Assembly: GCF_030852425.1 (NCBI RefSeq)
Contig: NZ_NSDM01000018.1
Span: 1-64,000 of the forward strand
DNA: 64,000 bases
Origin: Saccharothrix longispora
Lineage (GTDB): Bacteria; Actinomycetota; Actinomycetes; Mycobacteriales; Pseudonocardiaceae
Direction of reading: 5' to 3'
Of this stretch, positions 26,321 to 35,579 are shown piece after piece. The notes below the pieces were generated by a model. It was not told the DNA's origin, searched no databases, and saw nothing but the letters and a program-made list of their open reading frames with translations. The number at the start of each line of letters is the position of its first letter. The stretch's first letter is position 1. A program made the translations under genes and the position numbers.

Positions 26321-28048
26321 ATGACTCTCGACCAGACGGTCACCCCCGCACTGGACACCGCCCCGTGGTGGACCTCGGCCGTGGTGTACCAGGTCTACCC
26401 GCGCAGCTTCGCCGACTCCAACGGCGACGGTGTGGGTGATCTCAACGGCGTCACGTCGCGGTTGGAACACCTGGAGCTGTTGGGCGTCGACGTGATCTGG
26501 CTGTCGCCCGTCTACGCCTCGCCGCAGGCCGACAACGGCTACGACATCTCCGACCACCAGGCGATCGACCCGGTGTTCGGCACGTTGGAGGACTTCGACC
26601 GGCTGGTCGCCGAGGTGCACGCCCGCGGCATGAAGTTGGTGATGGACCTGGTGGTCAACCACACCTCCGACGAACACCCGTGGTTCGTCGAGTCCCGCTC
26701 CTCCAAGCACAACCCGAAGCGTGACTGGTACTGGTGGCGCCGGCCGCGGGACGGGTTGGAGGCCGGGCAGCCGGGCGCGGAGCCGACGAACTGGCAGTCG
26801 TACTTCTCCGGCCCGACCTGGACCCTCGACGAGGCGACCGGCGAGTACTACCTGCACCTGTTCGCACCCGAGCAGCCGGACCTGAACTGGGAGAACCCCG
26901 AGGTCCGGCAGGCGGTGTACGAGATGATGCGGTGGTGGCTGGACCGGGGTGTGGACGGCTTCCGGATGGACGTCATCAGCCTGATCTCCAAGGACCCCGC
27001 CCTGCCCGACGGTGCCACCACCGGCGCCGGCGGCCTCGGCGACGGGTTCCCGCACTACGCCAACGGACCGCGCGTCCACGAATTCCTCCAGGAGATGCAC
27101 CGCGAGGTGTTCGACGGCCGGTCCGGCGAGCTGCTGACCGTGGGGGAGACGCCCGGCGTCACCTGGGAGGACGCCCGGCTGTTCACCGACCCGGCGCGGC
27201 GGGAGCTGGACATGGTGTTCCAGTTCGAGCACGTCTGCCTCGACCACGGCCCCGGCGGCAAGTTCGACCCGCGCCCGCTGGACCTGCGCGACGTCAAAGC
27301 CTCGCTGGGTCGTTGGCAGCAGGAGTTGAGCGAGGTCGGCTGGAACAGCCTCTACTGGTGCAACCACGACCAGCCCCGCGTGGTGTCCCGCTTTGGCGAC
27401 GAAGGCGACCACTGGCGCGAATCCGCCACCGCTTGGGCCACCGTGCTGCATCTGCACCGCGGCACGCCCTACGTCTACCAGGGCGAAGAGCTGGGCATGA
27501 CCAACGCGCCGTTCGCCGGCGTGCACGAGATGCGCGACATCGAGTCCCTCAACCACTACGCCGAGGCCGTCGCCGCCGGCGGCGACCCCGAGTCGGTGCT
27601 GCGCGGCCTGCGCGCCATGGGCCGCGACAACGCCCGCACCCCCGTGCAATGGGACGCCGGCCCCAACGCCGGCTTCACCACCGGCCAACCGTGGCTCGCG
27701 GTCAACCCCAACCACACCTGGCTCAACGCCCAAGCCCAGTACGACGACCCGAACTCCGTCTTCAACCACTACCGCAAGCTCATCGAACTGCGCCACGAGC
27801 TCCCCGTCATCGCCCGCGGCGACTTCCGGATGCTCTTGGCCGACGAACCCCACCTCTACGCCTACGAACGCACCCTGAACGACGACTGCCTGATCGTCGT
27901 GGCCAACCTCAGCGGCACACCGCAAACCGCAGCACTGGACGGCGACTGGTCGGGCGCCGACCTACTGCTGTCCAACCTCGACGAACCATCGATCGTGAAC
28001 GGTCGGATCTCCATGGAACCGTGGTCCGCGCACGTCTTCAGGAAGTAA
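26321..28048 (+). CDS. GH13 alpha-glucosidase (oligo-1,6-glucosidase type)
   Basis: The ATG at 26321 follows gaaggacatcc; the frame is open upstream only because of the permease remnant. The 575-residue enzyme has the GH13 regions in order: DLVVNHTSDEHPWF, GFRMDVI (nucleophile D217), TVGETPG (acid/base E276) and NHDQPR (D350). It is a cytoplasmic exo-acting alpha-glucosidase of the oligo-1,6-glucosidase/sucrose-isomerase-like group. An alpha-glucosidase is unusual among beta-glycan genes and suggests the lost transporter may have carried alpha-glucosides. It is followed by GH43. Confidence 0.93.
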   Translation: MTLDQTVTPALDTAPWWTSAVVYQVYPRSFADSNGDGVGDLNGVTSRLEHLELLGVDVIWLSPVYASPQADNGYDISDHQAIDPVFGTLEDFDRLVAEVHARGMKLVMDLVVNHTSDEHPWFVESRSSKHNPKRDWYWWRRPRDGLEAGQPGAEPTNWQSYFSGPTWTLDEATGEYYLHLFAPEQPDLNWENPEVRQAVYEMMRWWLDRGVDGFRMDVISLISKDPALPDGATTGAGGLGDGFPHYANGPRVHEFLQEMHREVFDGRSGELLTVGETPGVTWEDARLFTDPARRELDMVFQFEHVCLDHGPGGKFDPRPLDLRDVKASLGRWQQELSEVGWNSLYWCNHDQPRVVSRFGDEGDHWRESATAWATVLHLHRGTPYVYQGEELGMTNAPFAGVHEMRDIESLNHYAEAVAAGGDPESVLRGLRAMGRDNARTPVQWDAGPNAGFTTGQPWLAVNPNHTWLNAQAQYDDPNSVFNHYRKLIELRHELPVIARGDFRMLLADEPHLYAYERTLNDDCLIVVANLSGTPQTAALDGDWSGADLLLSNLDEPSIVNGRISMEPWSAHVFRK

Positions 28049-28122
28049 GAGCCAGGACGCTCGGGCCCGAGCAGCCGGTGACCACCGCCGCGCAACCCGG
28101 AGAACCGACAGAAACAGGTGAG

Positions 28123-29625
28123 ATGAACCAGCCGATCATCCCTGGCATGCACCCCGACCCGAGCGTCTGCCGCGCAGGTGAGGACTACTACCTCGCCTGC
28201 TCCAGCTTCGAGTACTTCCCCGGTGTCCCGATCTTCCACAGCCGGAACCTGATCGACTGGGTCCAGATCGGCAACGCGCTGGACCGGCCGAGCCAACTCC
28301 GCCTGCCCACCGGCACCGCCTCCTCCAGCGGGATCTACGCCCCGACACTGCGCCACCACGAGGGCCGGTTCTGGCTGATCGTCACCAACGTCGCGGGCGA
28401 CGGCAACCTGCTGTTCCACACGGAGGACCCGGCGGGTCCCTGGTCGGACCCGGTGCGGCTGCCCGACGTCCGCGGCATCGACCCCGACCTGGCCTGGGAC
28501 GAGGACGGCAACTGCTGGTGCACCTACGCAGGAGTCGGCCAGGTCCGCATCGACCCGACCACCGGCGAGACCTTGGGAGAACCCCGCGGGCTCTGGTCCG
28601 GCACACCGGGCGCCCACGCCCCCGAGGCGCCGCACCTGTACAAGATCGGCGACTACTGGTACCTGATGATCGCCGAAGGCGGCACCGAACGCGGTCACGC
28701 GGTCCTGATCGCCCGCGGCCCCACGGTGAACGGCCCGTTCGAACCCTGCCCGGACAACCCGATCCTGACCCACCGGGGCACCAGCCACCCCATCCAGAAC
28801 ACCGGGCACGGCGATCTCGTGCAGGCGCCCGACGGCTCGTGGTGCATGGTGCTCCTCGGCGTGCGGCCGCGCGGGGGGACGCCCGGCTGGCACGTGCTGG
28901 GTCGGGAAACTTTCCTCGCGCCGGTGCGCTGGGTCGACGGATGGCCCGTCGTCGGCGAGTTGGGGACCGACTCCGCCGCGCCGCCGCGCCCCACCGTCAC
29001 CGAACCCGTCCGGGACGACTTCGACGAACCCGACCTGCACCCCCGCTGGATCTCCCTGCGCCACCGGCCCGCCGACCGCTGCACCACCGAGGCCCGACCC
29101 GGCTGGCTCACCCTCCGCGCCGACGGTGGTTCGCCGGACGATCCGGACGTCACCTTCATCGGGCGCCGTCAGCAGCACCTGGCGTGCCGCGCCCGCGCCG
29201 CGATCGACCCCACCGAGGGCAGCGGTGGCCTGGTGGTGCGGCTCGACGAGCGGCACCACTACGCGATCGAGGTGGCAGACGGGCAGGTCAGCGCCTATAC
29301 GCGGATCGGACCGCTGCGGTCCCTGGTGGGGTCCGCAGCGGCGGGACCGGGCGAAGTGGTGCTGGAGATCGCGATCGCCGAGCCCCGGACGCCGACCGAT
29401 TCCCGCAACGGTCCCGACGTGGTGACCCTCGGCGTCGTCCGACCGGATGGCACCCGCACCGAGCTGGCCCGCCTGGACGGCCGCTACCTCTCGACCGAGG
29501 TGGCCGGGGGCTTCACCGGACGGGTGATCGGCATGTACGCGTCGAGTGGAGCGGTCCACTTCGACTGGTTCGACTACGAACCGGTCGAGGCCGCCGCGGA
29601 CGACGACACGACGAAACAGGTGTGA
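28123..29625 (+). CDS. GH43 beta-xylosidase/alpha-L-arabinofuranosidase
   Basis: The ATG at 28123 follows aggtgag. The 500-residue protein begins IIPGMHPDPSVCRAGEDYYL, with the catalytic base D12. The pKa modulator is in GIDPDLAWD (D120) and the acid is in HAPEAPHLYK (E168). The C-terminal half (from about residue 310) is the beta-sandwich usual for GH43 beta-xylosidases. There is no signal peptide, so it acts on imported xylo- or arabino-oligosaccharides. About 100 bp around its start, including the leader sequence from 28061, is duplicated at 36.09 kb. Confidence 0.92.
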   Translation: MNQPIIPGMHPDPSVCRAGEDYYLACSSFEYFPGVPIFHSRNLIDWVQIGNALDRPSQLRLPTGTASSSGIYAPTLRHHEGRFWLIVTNVAGDGNLLFHTEDPAGPWSDPVRLPDVRGIDPDLAWDEDGNCWCTYAGVGQVRIDPTTGETLGEPRGLWSGTPGAHAPEAPHLYKIGDYWYLMIAEGGTERGHAVLIARGPTVNGPFEPCPDNPILTHRGTSHPIQNTGHGDLVQAPDGSWCMVLLGVRPRGGTPGWHVLGRETFLAPVRWVDGWPVVGELGTDSAAPPRPTVTEPVRDDFDEPDLHPRWISLRHRPADRCTTEARPGWLTLRADGGSPDDPDVTFIGRRQQHLACRARAAIDPTEGSGGLVVRLDERHHYAIEVADGQVSAYTRIGPLRSLVGSAAAGPGEVVLEIAIAEPRTPTDSRNGPDVVTLGVVRPDGTRTELARLDGRYLSTEVAGGFTGRVIGMYASSGAVHFDWFDYEPVEAAADDDTTKQV

Positions 29626-29763
29626 AACTCCACGACATGCCGTTGGATGCCTCTTGGAGACCGTCGCCGGCAGCGACCACCAGGCCAAGGTGGCCGCGCT
29701 CATGACGGCCCGACAGATGCGACCCCCGTGGTGCCGACGCTCACGGGATGGCCGCGTCCTCCC

Positions 29764-29864
29764 TTATTCAGGATTCCTCTGAAACTGAATGCGCTGGTGG
29801 TGGCACCTGGAGGGGGTGACGGTGGGTGACCCGGTGGGCCGGGTAAGGGCTAAGTGAAGTAGCC
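29764..29864 (+). promoter_or_regulatory. Candidate operators upstream of the first ROK gene
   Basis: Two small inverted repeats lie upstream of the ROK gene: ttcag-gattcct-ctgaa (29767-29783) and ggcta-agtgaag-tagcc (29848-29864). Transcriptional ROK proteins often regulate themselves through such sites, but no consensus was tested. Confidence 0.3.
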
Positions 29865-29894
29865 TGGCGAATGGGTGCGGCGAAGGAGGGAATC

Positions 29895-31148
29895 GTGGCG
29901 AGAAGCCCGGTCTGGGCAAGCCGGCCGAAGACGCGAGGCGTGGTCCTGGACGTGATCAGAGCGGCGCGCTCGATCAGCCGGGTGGAACTCGCGACGGCGA
30001 CCGGTCTCACCGGGGCGACGATCTCCGAGGTCGTGCGCGAGCTCCTGGGCGACGGGCTGGTCGTCGAGGCCGGTCGTGGCGCGCCGACGGGCGGCAAGCC
30101 TCGCACGATGGTCCAGCTCAACCCACCGGCCCGCTACGGCGTGGGGGTGCAGCTCGAGCGCAACGCCTGCGTCATCGTGGTCGTGGACCTCGCCGGCCGA
30201 CCGGTGGCGCGCACGTCGTTCCACGGCGTGTCGTCGATGCCGCCGGAGCAGGCGTTGCCGCTGGTGGCGTCGCGGGTGGACGCCCTGTTGACGACGGCGG
30301 GCGTCGACCGCGAGAAGGTGCTCGGGGTCGGTCTGGTCAGCTACGGTCCGCAGGACCGGGGTACGGGTGTGTTGTTGACGCCGCAGCCCACCGAGGAGTG
30401 GTACGACTACCCCGTCGCGCCGCGCCTGGCGGAGAGCCTGGGCCTGCCCGTGCTGCTCGACAACGACGCCGCGGCGGCGGCCATCGGCGAGTACTGGATG
30501 GGTGCGGTGGACCCGCACAGCACCTACGGCTGCTTCTACATGGCCACCGGGATCGGCGGCGGGGTGGTGGTCGCCGGTGAGGTGTACCGGGGCAGCTCGT
30601 CGAACAGCGCGGAGATCGGCCACATCTCGATCGACGTCAACGGCGACGAATGTCCGTGCGGCAACGTCGGGTGCCTGGAGAACTACGCCGGCCCGTCGGC
30701 CCTGGTCCGGCAGGCGCTGGCGATGCCGGACCTCGCCCGGCGACTGGCGCTCGACCCGGCTGCCGACGACTTCCTGACCGAGTTCGCACGGATCGCGGCG
30801 GCCGCGAACGCCGGCGATCCCGAGGCCCGTGAACTCGTCGAGCGGTCGGCGCGCTACCTCGGTCACGCCGCGGTCACCGTATCGGTCCTGTTCGACCTGG
30901 ACGCGATCGTCCTGGCCGGACAGAGCTTCGCGGTGGCCGGGTCGATCTACCAGTTCGTGATCCAGCAGGAGCTGGACCGCCGGTTGTTCGCCCGCAAGGC
31001 GCATCCGGTTCGGGTGGTGCCCGCGGTCAACGGGTCGGATGCGGCCGCGATCGGCGGGGCGATCCTCGTCCTGCAGAGCGAGCTGATCCTCGGCCGCTCC
31101 GAGGACGGGACACGGCCGGTGCCCGCCGTTGCGGTCGAGGCACCGTGA
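29895..31148 (+). CDS. ROK-family transcriptional regulator
   Basis: The GTG at 29895 lies 5 bp after a strong aaggagg and is preferred to the ATG at 29871, which has none. The 417-residue product has an N-terminal winged helix (TRGVVLDVIRAARSISRVELATATGLTGATISEVVREL) and a ROK sugar-binding domain with EIGHISID and the zinc motif CPCGNVGCLENY. ROK repressors release DNA on binding a sugar. Its place directly after GH43 suggests it controls the lipoprotein-GH13-GH43 operon and perhaps the divergent GH2 gene. Confidence 0.92.
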   Translation: MARSPVWASRPKTRGVVLDVIRAARSISRVELATATGLTGATISEVVRELLGDGLVVEAGRGAPTGGKPRTMVQLNPPARYGVGVQLERNACVIVVVDLAGRPVARTSFHGVSSMPPEQALPLVASRVDALLTTAGVDREKVLGVGLVSYGPQDRGTGVLLTPQPTEEWYDYPVAPRLAESLGLPVLLDNDAAAAAIGEYWMGAVDPHSTYGCFYMATGIGGGVVVAGEVYRGSSSNSAEIGHISIDVNGDECPCGNVGCLENYAGPSALVRQALAMPDLARRLALDPAADDFLTEFARIAAAANAGDPEARELVERSARYLGHAAVTVSVLFDLDAIVLAGQSFAVAGSIYQFVIQQELDRRLFARKAHPVRVVPAVNGSDAAAIGGAILVLQSELILGRSEDGTRPVPAVAVEAP

Positions 31149-31281
31149 CCGTTCGAGGTCGCCCGACCGGCGACCCGCGGCGCGCCCTCGCGCGGCCGGA
31201 CACCGCGGTGGCGGCCTCCTTTCGGCCGTCAGAGGTGATCTGTTCGCACACGCTCGGGGAGCACAGCACCGTCGTGCGTTT

Positions 31282-31383
31282 CGCGGCGCGACCAAGAAGG
31301 ACAAGTTCCTCGCCGACTGGACCAAGGTCCACCGCACCGTCAAGTCGGTACTGCCCAACGCGCGCATCGACGGCCCTGGGTGC
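31282..31383 (+). pseudogene. Fragment of a secreted glycoside hydrolase (GH39-like)
   Basis: One frame reads RGATKKDKFLADWTKVHRTV and then KSVLPNARIDGPG, typical of the region after the catalytic acid in GH39-like and related clan GH-A enzymes. The stretch is flanked by unrelated sequence on both sides, without start or stop. The family assignment is tentative. Confidence 0.45.
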
Positions 31384-31936
31384 GGGTGGGTTCCGCACGT
31401 TCCAAGGCGTCGACGGTCGTGTGCGTAGTCGTCCCGTCGTCCGTAGCTCAGCATGAAGCGAGGCTCCAACGCTCGTCTGCGATGTGTGACGGAATCTCGG
31501 CGAGTGGAGCGAGGCGTGGGGTAGGCAGGCGGCGCGCATCCTGATGGGCGGCGGCACCCCTTCGCCGCGGTGTTCTGCGGCAGCGAAGGGGTGCCCGCGG
31601 CGTCGCCGACGCCCTCCGAGCTGCAGGCAGGCGTGTGCCCGACGACGTGTCGACAACCGGGACGTCATGGCACCGGCTTGCCGGTCACCGCGTCGACGTG
31701 GAACCGGGCGGACACGGCGGATCTGCTCCTGGCCGCCATCAACGGCGCACCGAGATCCGGCCGCCGCATCAACCCCTGCCGGCTCGTCGCCCGCGACTCC
31801 GCTGCGGTCCCCGCCGGACGTACCTGAGCAGGCGGCCCGACGTCGTTGGGCCGGGGTGCGGCGCGAGCCTTCCAGGAGAGCGGGTTTCTCGTCGTGGGTC
31901 GCCGGGCGTTATCCGTGCAACCGGTATCGTCTGCCC

Positions 31937-33064
31937 GTGACCTCGCGAATCCGTGCCGCTCCTTCGTGGCCGAAGCTGCCTGGGGTCGCGCGCCGGATCC
32001 TGCTGGAGGTGCTGATCCACGGTGCGATGCCGCGAGCCGAGATCGCCGTTCGACTGGACCTGTCGCGGCCGACCCTTACCCGGGTGACGAAGACGCTGGT
32101 CGACGAAGGTCTGCTGGCGGAGGGTGGCACGGAGTTGCGCTCGGTCATGGGGCGGCCGTCGGAGTTGCTGCGGGTGCGGGGTGACACCCACCGCTTCCTG
32201 GGTGTGAAGCTGACCGGCGACCGGCTGTACACCGCCGCCACCGACCTGACCGCGACGGTCGCGGCGAGGGTCTCGGAGCCACTGCGCTCCACCGATCCCG
32301 ACGAGGTCGTCGCCCAGATCGCCGAGGTGGCGGCCATCTACCCGGACACCACCGGGATCGGGGTGACGGTCGGCGGAACCGCGCTCGACGGCCTGGTGGT
32401 GTCCTGCGCCTTCCTGGACTGGGCCGACGTGCCGCTCAAGGCGATGGTCACCCAGGCGACCGGCGTCCCGACCGCGGTCGGGAACGACGTGCAGGCCCTC
32501 ACCGCGACCGAGCACTGGTTCGGCGCGGGAGCCGGTCTGAAATCGATGGCCGTGATCACCATCGGCGCCGGCGTCGGCACGGGGCTGATCGTGGACGGCA
32601 GGCTCGTGGAAGGCGCGCACGGCCAGCCGCCGAACTTCAGCCACGTCCTGGTCGACTCCAACGGCCCGCTGTGCGGCTGCGGCCGTCACGGCTGCGTCTC
32701 CAGCTACTTGATGACGCACGTGATGCTGCGCCAGTTGGAAGGGCCGCCGACCTACGGGCAGGCAGTCGAACGGGTTCGTCGCGGCGACCCGGAGGCCGAG
32801 CGGGTCTTCGGCGACGCCGGTTACGCGCTCGGGGTGCTCATCGGCACCGTGGCCAACGCCGTCAACCCGCAGAAGGTGCTGCTCACCGGGGAGGGCCTGC
32901 CGCTGTACGAGGTCGCGTCCCGGCTGGTGGCCGACGGCTTCGAGGACACCTACGAGGACGACCCCGACCTCGTCGAGTTGGACGTCCAGCCGTTCGACTT
33001 CGGCGAGTGGGCGCGCTCCGCCGCCGCCCTGGCGATCCAGGCGACGATCACCGGCGTCATCTGA
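31937..33064 (+). CDS. ROK-family transcriptional regulator (second)
   Basis: The GTG at 31937 starts a 375-residue protein with a winged helix (ILLEVLIHGAMPRAEIAVRLDLSRPTLTRVTKTL) and a ROK domain with the zinc motif CGCGRHGCVSSY. The Glu of the usual GCxE is replaced by Ser. No Shine-Dalgarno precedes the GTG, and the message may be leaderless. The frame is open to 31544, but the upstream part lacks protein-like composition. It is convergent with the AA10 gene and separated from it by a strong hairpin. Its ligand is unknown. Confidence 0.88.
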   Translation: MTSRIRAAPSWPKLPGVARRILLEVLIHGAMPRAEIAVRLDLSRPTLTRVTKTLVDEGLLAEGGTELRSVMGRPSELLRVRGDTHRFLGVKLTGDRLYTAATDLTATVAARVSEPLRSTDPDEVVAQIAEVAAIYPDTTGIGVTVGGTALDGLVVSCAFLDWADVPLKAMVTQATGVPTAVGNDVQALTATEHWFGAGAGLKSMAVITIGAGVGTGLIVDGRLVEGAHGQPPNFSHVLVDSNGPLCGCGRHGCVSSYLMTHVMLRQLEGPPTYGQAVERVRRGDPEAERVFGDAGYALGVLIGTVANAVNPQKVLLTGEGLPLYEVASRLVADGFEDTYEDDPDLVELDVQPFDFGEWARSAAALAIQATITGVI

Positions 33065-33097
33065 GTCGACCCGTGTTCGACAGCGGCTGCGACCACG

Positions 33098-33138
33098 CCT
33101 TGGACCGCCCGCCGATCACGGTCGCGGGCGGTCCAAGG
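33098..33138. terminator. Bidirectional hairpin between convergent genes
   Basis: A perfect 14-bp inverted repeat (ccttggaccgcccg at 33098-33111, cgggcggtccaagg at 33125-33138) lies in the 80 bp between the stops of the convergent ROK and AA10 genes. Confidence 0.8.
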
Positions 33139-33145
33139 GTCCGGC

Positions 33146-34234
33146 TCAGGATGCCGTGCAGGTGAGTGCCGGGGTGCTGGCGGTCCCAGAGGCGACGAAC
33201 CCGAAGGTCGCGCTGGCCCCCGCGCCGAGCGAGCCGTTGTAGGCGGCGTTGCGGGCGCTGATTGTCGGTCCGCTCGCGGTGAGGGTCGCACTCCAGGAGG
33301 AGTTGATCCGCTCGCCGTTGGTGAAGGCCCACTGAGCCGTCCAGCCGGTGATCGGAGCGGAGCCCGCGGTCACGCGCACCTCGGCCTGGAACCCGCCGGA
33401 CCATTGGGAGGTGACCCGGTAGGAGGCCGTGCAGCCTCGCTCGGGTACATCCGTCGTGGTCGTGGTCGTGGTCGCGGTGGTGGTGGTGGTGGTGGTGGTG
33501 GGAGTGGTGCCCCCGTCGGTGAAGTTCACGTCGCTGCAGAAGTAGTAGGACTGGTCCCCGTGGCTGGCCTGCCACACGGTGAACAGGACGTGGTGGCCGG
33601 TGCGGCCGGGCGCGTCCACCTCGACCGGCGTCCTGGTGCCGGTCGCGATCCGGCCGGTCTGTCCGACCAGTTCCAGATCGGCCCAGCGCGGCTTCTGCGT
33701 CTTGGCGTCGAAGCCCTGCTTGGTGGCGTAGACGCGGATGTAGTCGGCACCGTGGGACGACGTGTCGTTCAGGTTCAGGGTGAACCGGCTGGGCCGGTCG
33801 ACGGTCTTCCAGGCACCGGGTTCGTCGAACGCGGCGTAGCGGCCGTTGAAGGTCATGCCGCCGCTGCACAGCTGCCCGTCGGGCACCGCGGCCTGGTGGT
33901 CGCCGCCGACACCGTCGCGCAGCAGGCCGTTCCAGTTGTACATCGCGGACGGGTCGGCCTGCCACGCCTTGTGGCACATGGGGTCTTCCGCGGCCATCTG
34001 CGGCGACGGGCCGTTGGGCCACCGGAAGTAGCAGCCGTAGTGGCGCGCGGGCGGATCGCTGACCGCGCCGTGGGCGGAGGCCGTGCCCGCGCCGAAGGTC
34101 ACCAGCAGGGTGGTCAGCAGTGCCAGGCACGCGCCGAAGACAGCCGCAGCGCGCCAGGCGATGGCGCGCGACGACGCGCTCGGTGCACGCCGCGTTCGAC
34201 GAAGTGGTTCGGTGCTGTCGGTCCGGTGGATCAT
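33146..34234 (-). CDS. Secreted AA10 lytic polysaccharide monooxygenase with CBM2
   Basis: The 362-residue precursor has a long signal peptide ending in TASA, so the mature protein begins with H55, the first ligand of the copper histidine brace. The second is H161 (DTSSHGADYIRVYATKQGFD). A GGCTxSYRV-like CBM2 follows a Thr-rich linker at about residue 255. The enzyme oxidatively cleaves crystalline cellulose or chitin; the CBM2 and the neighbouring cellulases favour cellulose. The ATG at 34234 is the usable start. It lies downstream of the GH44 gene on the same strand, with a hairpin between. Confidence 0.93.
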   Translation of the reverse strand: MIHRTDSTEPLRRTRRAPSASSRAIAWRAAAVFGACLALLTTLLVTFGAGTASAHGAVSDPPARHYGCYFRWPNGPSPQMAAEDPMCHKAWQADPSAMYNWNGLLRDGVGGDHQAAVPDGQLCSGGMTFNGRYAAFDEPGAWKTVDRPSRFTLNLNDTSSHGADYIRVYATKQGFDAKTQKPRWADLELVGQTGRIATGTRTPVEVDAPGRTGHHVLFTVWQASHGDQSYYFCSDVNFTDGGTTPTTTTTTTTATTTTTTTDVPERGCTASYRVTSQWSGGFQAEVRVTAGSAPITGWTAQWAFTNGERINSSWSATLTASGPTISARNAAYNGSLGAGASATFGFVASGTASTPALTCTAS

Positions 34235-34281
34235 GTGTTACCGCCTAATCTTCGTTGATCGACGATGGAGGTCGGGGATCG

Positions 34282-34319
34282 ACCGGTGTGGCCCACGGGA
34301 TCGCGCGGGCCACACCGGT
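34282..34319 (-). terminator. Hairpin downstream of the GH44 gene
   Basis: A perfect 13-bp inverted repeat (accggtgtggccc at 34282-34294, gggccacaccggt at 34307-34319) lies just past the GH44 stop at 34325 and before the AA10 gene. Confidence 0.75.
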
Positions 34320-34324
34320 TCGGA

Positions 34325-35281
34325 TCAGGACAGGGAGCAAGTCGGGGTGGGGTTCCAGCCGGCGGGGTCACCGTTGACGCTCATCCCGGCGGTCGCGGTG
34401 GCCGTCGGGATGAGCGGGTCGTTCCACGGGGCGTTCTTCACGGTGACCTTGGTCCCGGTGGTGGTGGCCTGGCCGTTCCAGGTCTGCCCGACGGACATGC
34501 CTGCCGCCAGGGTCAAGGTCGCCGTCCAGGCGGTGCCCGGCTCGGTGCCGGTGTTGCGGACGGTCAGGTCGAGCCGGAAGGCACCCGGCCACTTGTCGAC
34601 CACCCGCACCACCGCGTCACACCCGGTTCCCGGCTGGGAGTCGTCCCGCTTGGTGCGCACGGACAACGCCCTCGACGGCGGTGACGGGTCGCCCGCGGCG
34701 TTGTTGGCGCGGACGGTGGAGGTGCAGGCGGTATCGGCCGTCAGCCCGGTCACCGACAGGGTCGTGCCCGCGGTGCGGCCGGTGGCCGTGCCGTCGCGCT
34801 CGACGGTGTAGTCCGCCGCGCCGGCGACCGCCGGCCACGACAGCGTCAGGCCGGTGGTGGTGACGTCCACCGAGAAACCGCACGCCTCGTCCCGCCCCTT
34901 GGCGCCCCAGCCCAGCAGCGGCACCGACAGCAGGGTCTTGGTACCGGTGCGGACGTTCTGCTCGTGGGCGCGATCCGTCGTGGAACCGTCCGGCAGGGTG
35001 GAGGGGGCCGGGCCGGGTTCGTCGATGTTCTCGAAGTACCAGTCGGACGCGCGGTCGGTGTTGTCGTAGCGGAAGTTGTAGCGCGTGGTGTGGTTCCCAC
35101 CCCACCGCTGCACCGGCAACCGCAGGTCGGCGGCCATCTCCTCGCTCGCGAAGTTCATCCCGTAGATGTCCTCGCTGATCGGCAGCCGATCAGCGGCGAT
35201 GTCCACCCGCAGATCGGGCCCCGCCGCGGCTGCCGAACCGGTCGGCGCACCGACGATCATGCCGGACACGAAGACGCTCAC
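34325..35281 (-). CDS. GH44 endoglucanase gene with in-frame deletion (GH44 N-part, FN3, CBM)
   Basis: The GTG at 35281 gives a short leader, then SEDIYGMNFASEEM, LRLPVQRWGGNHTTRYNFRYDN and RASDWYFENI, the opening of a GH44 barrel. After LLSVPLLGWGAKGRDEACGFSV the sequence jumps to an FN3 domain (about residues 135-215) and a CBM2-like module (about 225-318). A GH44 domain normally has about 500 residues and both catalytic Glu lie in the missing part, so the protein cannot be an active GH44 enzyme. An ATG upstream (MGRRG...) would join this frame if a run of six G were two shorter, so the signal peptide may also be damaged. A perfect CebR operator lies about 100 bp upstream. Confidence 0.75.
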   Translation of the reverse strand: MSVFVSGMIVGAPTGSAAAAGPDLRVDIAADRLPISEDIYGMNFASEEMAADLRLPVQRWGGNHTTRYNFRYDNTDRASDWYFENIDEPGPAPSTLPDGSTTDRAHEQNVRTGTKTLLSVPLLGWGAKGRDEACGFSVDVTTTGLTLSWPAVAGAADYTVERDGTATGRTAGTTLSVTGLTADTACTSTVRANNAAGDPSPPSRALSVRTKRDDSQPGTGCDAVVRVVDKWPGAFRLDLTVRNTGTEPGTAWTATLTLAAGMSVGQTWNGQATTTGTKVTVKNAPWNDPLIPTATATAGMSVNGDPAGWNPTPTCSLS

Positions 35282-35380
35282 CCCCCGCGGCGACCCATGG
35301 ACGCCTTACACGCACTGCACTGGGCATGTCTCGTATTCCTTCGGATACGCGGGAACTCCCAGGACGGGGCGGCCCACCGA

Positions 35381-35398
35381 CCTGGGAGCGCTCCCAGG
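35381..35398. promoter_or_regulatory. CebR operator upstream of the GH44 gene
   Basis: An 18-bp perfect palindrome, cctgggagcgctcccagg, contains the exact 14-bp CebR site TGGGAGCGCTCCCA (35383-35396). It lies 100 bp upstream of the GH44 gene on the minus strand. CebR is the cellobiose-responsive LacI-type repressor of cellulase genes in actinomycetes. Confidence 0.85.
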
Positions 35399-35579
35399 AA
35401 TGGCGTCACGCCGCCGATCGGACAACGCGCGAACTCCGGACGACCAACCGACGGCTCGCCCCGTCAGGCTCGACCTGGGTCCGACGACCCCGATCCACCC
35501 GTCCCGCGAACCAAGGTGCCTGCAAGAGTCAACTGTGAAACAGGCACTTCTGCGATCGCGGTTCGACGTCCCGTTTGAG

